Positions 6,918-8,932 of a DNA stretch of 8,932 bases are shown piece after piece; the first letter of the stretch is position 1, and every line of letters starts with the position of its first letter. The DNA lies in assembly GCA_014379075.1 (NCBI GenBank), contig JACMMN010000118.1, positions 1-8,932 of the forward strand, written 5' to 3'. This stretch comes from Pyrinomonadaceae bacterium. GTDB taxonomy: Bacteria; Acidobacteriota; Blastocatellia; Pyrinomonadales; Pyrinomonadaceae. The translations under genes were made by a program, and so were the position numbers. The notes under the pieces were generated by a model that was not told the DNA's origin, ran no database searches, and was given only the letters and a program-made list of their open reading frames with translations.

Positions 6918-6966
6918 CATTAAAAGAGTTTGCAAATTAAAAAAAGGTTGTATCGGGTGATGGGAA

Positions 6967-7716
6967 CTAGGCGATTTTGATCGAGTCTATCATTTCACGT
7001 ACGGCTTGATTCAGACCGACAAATACGGCACGTGAAATAATGTTGTGGCCTATATTGAATTCGGTGATTTGAGAAATTGCGGCAAGAGCGGAAATATTCC
7101 GGTAGGTCAGGCCATGCCCGGCAGCGACGATGAGTCCAAGCGATCTGGCGTGGGCCGAGGCTTCTCTTATTCTTTCTATCTCGTCCGATGCCCGTTTTGC
7201 GCCGTCACCGTGAGCAGCCCGAGCACTGAGAGTCAGCTCGGCATATTCCGCCGTGCAAAGTTCGACCTGCTGTGCCCCTACGCCGCTTGCGGCCTCGATC
7301 TGTTCCTTGTCGGGATCGAGAAAAATGCTTGCAAAAATGCCGGCGGATCTCAATTTCTCCACTGCATTACGGACGTTTTCATAGTTGCCTACCACGTCCA
7401 AACCGCCTTCGGTCGTTATCTCCGTCGGGTTCTCCGGCACTAGAGAAACGGCGTCGGGTTTTGTTCTTAAAGCGATGCTTACCATCTCTTCGGTCGCGGC
7501 CATTTCGACGTTGAGATAGGTTGAGACAACCTCGCGAAGGAGTTCGATGTCGCGATCCTGAATGTGACGGCGGTCCTGGCGGAGATGCACGGTAATGCCA
7601 TTCGCCCCGGCTTGCTCGCAAATTACGGCGGCCGTGATAATGCTTGGCTCAATGGTTTTTCGTGCCTCGCGGATCGTGGCGACGTGATCGATGTTGACGT
7701 TAAGTTTTGCGGTCAT
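6967..7716 (-). CDS. pdxJ: Pyridoxine 5'-phosphate synthase (PdxJ)
   Basis: PdxJ condenses 1-deoxy-D-xylulose 5-phosphate with 3-amino-2-oxopropyl phosphate to give pyridoxine 5'-phosphate, the ring-closing step of the DXP-dependent vitamin B6 pathway, in the cytoplasm. From the ATG at 7716 the protein has 249 residues, close to the usual 240-245. It is a TIM barrel with clear signatures: LNVNIDHVATIREAR at 5-19, GITVHLRQDRRHIQDRD at 40-56, NVEMA at 69-73, TTEGGLDVVG at 101-110, AAGHGLTYRN at 198-207 and FNIGHNIISRAVFVGL near the end. The equivalents of the E. coli catalytic His45, Glu72 and His193 are His44, Glu71 and His201. One substitution stands out: Gln47 where E. coli has Glu in HLREDRRH. 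A TTG two codons upstream (7720-7722) is an alternative start; neither has a good Shine-Dalgarno sequence. It follows the glycosyltransferase after 42 bp, probably in one transcript. Confidence 0.97.
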   Translation of the reverse strand: MTAKLNVNIDHVATIREARKTIEPSIITAAVICEQAGANGITVHLRQDRRHIQDRDIELLREVVSTYLNVEMAATEEMVSIALRTKPDAVSLVPENPTEITTEGGLDVVGNYENVRNAVEKLRSAGIFASIFLDPDKEQIEAASGVGAQQVELCTAEYAELTLSARAAHGDGAKRASDEIERIREASAHARSLGLIVAAGHGLTYRNISALAAISQITEFNIGHNIISRAVFVGLNQAVREMIDSIKIA

Positions 7717-7758
7717 AACCAAGAGATTGCCACAAAAGGCTCATAAAAACACAAAAAA

Positions 7759-8505
7759 TCAATTTTTATTTGAGTCGTAAATCCCGCGTTTAGAGTTGCG
7801 GCGGATCTGCACTAATTCGGTTATCATTCGCCGGGTATCGCGGACGACGCTTACTTTTGACCCTTCGACGTTATTCCAGCGCACGGGAATTTCACTTAAA
7901 CGCAAGGCGTGGTGCTTTGCGACGTACAGGAATTCGACATCGAAGCCGAAACGGTCGATCGTCATCAGTTCGAGAAGCGGCCGAAATTTGTCCATTCGAA
8001 ACGCCTTGAAACCGCATTGTGTGTCAAGAAAGGGGAGGCCGGACATTGTTTTGATGATCAGGTTCATTACGCGGCCGCCCTGCTCGCGCCGCCACGGCTG
8101 ATGAGTTCCTATCAGCGTACGATCGAGCGCGCGGGAACCGAAGGTAACGTCGAACTCCCCGCTTTCTATCGGTTCGATCAACTTGTTCATCTCTTCTATC
8201 GGTGTTGAAAGATCGGCATCGCTGAAAAGTGCGATATCGGCTTGGGCGGCGAGCAACCCGGTTCTCACGGCAAAGCCTTTGCCGCGATTTTCTTCGTAGC
8301 GAATGACCTTCGATTCGACATTCGGAAATGCGTCACAGGCCGATTCGGCGATCCCGGCGGTTTTGTCTTTCGAGCCGTCGTCGACTATGATCAGCTCCGC
8401 ATTCAGGCCGGTTTTTTCGATATATTCCGCTATAATTCGAACAGAATCACCCAAGCGGTCCTGTTCATCGAAAGCCGGCACAACTATGGAAATATTTGGT
8501 TTCAT
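7759..8505 (-). CDS. Family 2 glycosyltransferase, polyprenyl/dolichyl-phosphate sugar transferase type (ALG5-like)
   Basis: A 248-residue GT-A fold glycosyltransferase. The nucleotide-sugar site is clear: ISIVVPAFDEQDRL at 5-18, IIVDDGS at 39-45, ENRGKGFAVRTGLLAA at 72-87 and the metal-binding DADLSTP at 96-102. GSRAL at 123-127 and LDTQCGFKAFR at 160-170 are features of the dolichyl-phosphate glucosyl/mannosyltransferase branch, which moves a sugar from UDP-glucose or GDP-mannose to a polyprenyl phosphate on the cytoplasmic side of the membrane. There is no transmembrane segment, so unlike many bacterial polyprenyl glycosyltransferases it lacks a C-terminal membrane anchor; this matches the soluble catalytic core. 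Donor and acceptor cannot be read from sequence. The ATG at 8505 has no strong Shine-Dalgarno sequence, but it precedes the first conserved strand directly. It is first in a minus-strand run ahead of pdxJ, with no obvious pathway link. Confidence 0.9.
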   Translation of the reverse strand: MKPNISIVVPAFDEQDRLGDSVRIIAEYIEKTGLNAELIIVDDGSKDKTAGIAESACDAFPNVESKVIRYEENRGKGFAVRTGLLAAQADIALFSDADLSTPIEEMNKLIEPIESGEFDVTFGSRALDRTLIGTHQPWRREQGGRVMNLIIKTMSGLPFLDTQCGFKAFRMDKFRPLLELMTIDRFGFDVEFLYVAKHHALRLSEIPVRWNNVEGSKVSVVRDTRRMITELVQIRRNSKRGIYDSNKN

Positions 8506-8591
8506 CAGGCAAAAGCTAGATGGTAGATTTTTATGATTGAAAAGTAAATCTGCGCCAGTGATGACTCCAAGGGAAAATCGTGGTTAGGCAA

Positions 8592-8626
8592 TCAGCATCT
8601 TCCGGCATTCTGACCCGGAAGCCTGA
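8592..8626. repeat. Imperfect inverted repeat (hairpin) in the divergent spacer
   Basis: CTTCCGG (8599-8605) pairs perfectly with CCGGAAG (8615-8621) around a 9-base loop. The outer arms TCAG (8592-8595) and CTGA (8623-8626) also pair, separated by an asymmetric 3-versus-1-base internal loop, giving 11 pairs in all. No T run follows on either strand, so it is not a classic terminator. It lies in the 214-bp spacer between the divergent glycosyltransferase and protease genes, where an operator, an mRNA leader structure or a REP-like element are all possible. Confidence 0.5.
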
Positions 8627-8628
8627 AC

Positions 8629-8638
8629 CGACGCGTCG
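8629..8638. repeat. 10-bp perfect palindrome next to the hairpin
   Basis: CGACGCGTCG is fully self-complementary and starts three bases after the preceding inverted repeat, about 50 bases upstream of the protease -10 element. This placement fits a repressor or activator site, though palindromes of this size also arise by chance. Confidence 0.3.
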
Positions 8639-8687
8639 CCGAACAAAATGTGCGACAACCGTTCCACAGGTTTCAACAACTAAAATA

Positions 8688-8696
8688 TGATATAAT
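8688..8696 (+). promoter_or_regulatory. Extended -10 promoter of the S41 protease gene
   Basis: TGATATAAT is a perfect TATAAT (8691-8696) preceded by the TG-N extended -10 element. No good -35 lies 17 bases upstream, which is typical of extended -10 promoters. Transcription would start near 8703, leaving a leader of about 17 bases before the ATG. Confidence 0.55.
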
Positions 8697-8707
8697 TTCA
8701 CCGTTTT

Positions 8708-8711
8708 GGAG
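8708..8711 (+). promoter_or_regulatory. Ribosome binding site of the S41 protease gene
   Basis: GGAG lies eight bases before the ATG at 8720, at ideal spacing, and confirms the start. Confidence 0.65.
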
Positions 8712-8719
8712 TTCATTGC

Positions 8720-8932
8720 ATGAATAAAAAGTTTGGCATCGGCGTTTTGATACTTGTTGTTTTAGGAGCGGTGGCCGGAGGTTTGTTTGGAAGACTGCCG
8801 TCGTCGATCTATGCCGATACCAGCCTCACTCAGGAAAAAGTGGTGGCGGATTATCGGGAGGCTCTCGATGTAATAGACAAGAGCTATGTCGGTAATATCG
8901 ATCATGAAAAAGTATCCGACGCTTCGATCCAA
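8720..8932 (+). CDS. S41-family C-terminal-processing protease, N-terminal part
   Basis: The first 71 residues, running in frame to the right edge. Residues 1-5 are basic (MNKKF) and 6-24 form a hydrophobic signal or anchor segment (IGVLILVVLGAVAGGLFG), followed by a periplasmic stretch. The segment KVVADYREALDVIDKSYVGNIDHEKVSDASIQ matches the helical N-terminal region that precedes the PDZ domain in carboxyl-terminal processing proteases (CtpA/Prc type); the usual continuation is a motif around 'LDPHS' and then PDZ and the Ser-Lys catalytic core, all outside the window. These enzymes trim or degrade periplasmic proteins. The catalytic residues cannot be checked, so the family call rests on the N-terminal resemblance. 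It is divergent from the glycosyltransferase and has its own promoter. Confidence 0.72.
   Translation, partial: MNKKFGIGVLILVVLGAVAGGLFGRLPSSIYADTSLTQEKVVADYREALDVIDKSYVGNIDHEKVSDASIQ

Noticed and set aside
6930..6966. T run after the pdxJ stop (minus strand) as an intrinsic terminator
   Set aside because: Seven T are present, but the bases before them (CCCGATACAACC) cannot form a stem.
7045..7443. A 132-codon plus-strand open frame antisense to pdxJ
   Set aside because: pdxJ is unambiguous on the other strand; this frame is cysteine-rich and patternless.
8531..8716. A 61-codon minus-strand open frame in the spacer before the protease gene
   Set aside because: It covers the inverted repeats and the extended -10 promoter and has no recognisable domain. 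I treat the spacer as regulatory.
1..8932. A new defence, mobile or secretion system
   Set aside because: I looked for nuclease, helicase, toxin-antitoxin, reverse transcriptase, transposase and integrase signatures, and for tandem repeats or arrays; none is visible. UvrA is the standard repair protein with all canonical motifs.

Overview
The window is about 8.9 kb of bacterial chromosome with roughly balanced base composition. It looks like ordinary, compact, vertically inherited sequence: I see no transposase, integrase, tRNA, rRNA, CRISPR array or phage gene. The gene mix fits an Acidobacteriota genome, most likely class Blastocatellia: a UvrA of 962 residues, a secreted helical-repeat protein of a kind I associate with that group, PdxJ, an ALG5-like glycosyltransferase and an S41 C-terminal-processing protease. 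That placement is an inference from protein resemblance, not from a marker gene.

Layout from left to right. (1) 1-1218, minus strand: an SRPBCC protein with an N-terminal YgaP/DUF2892-type membrane segment, followed downstream by the start of a zinc-dependent alcohol/formaldehyde dehydrogenase that runs off the left edge. Both have strong Shine-Dalgarno sequences, and they are separated by 141 bp containing a small hairpin. (2) 1400-1648, plus: a small two-helix membrane protein of unknown function. (3) 1674-2057, minus: a VOC/glyoxalase-fold protein. (4) 2189-5077, plus: uvrA, with a plausible sigma70-type promoter just upstream. (5) 5155-8505, minus: a run of three genes transcribed in the order glycosyltransferase, pdxJ, secreted helical-repeat protein, with gaps of 42 and 78 bp. 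(6) 8720 to the right edge, plus: the first 71 residues of a membrane-anchored S41 protease, behind an extended -10 promoter. The 214-bp divergent spacer before it holds an imperfect hairpin and a 10-bp palindrome.

The genes do not form one pathway. UvrA does nucleotide excision repair. PdxJ makes pyridoxine 5'-phosphate. The glycosyltransferase probably loads a sugar on a polyprenyl phosphate. The dehydrogenase/SRPBCC pair may be a stress or detoxification unit. No gap between genes exceeds about 215 bp. I did not find a convincing new biological system. The least explained items are the 577-residue secreted helical-repeat protein, the SRPBCC/dehydrogenase pairing, the small membrane protein, and the structured spacer before the protease.
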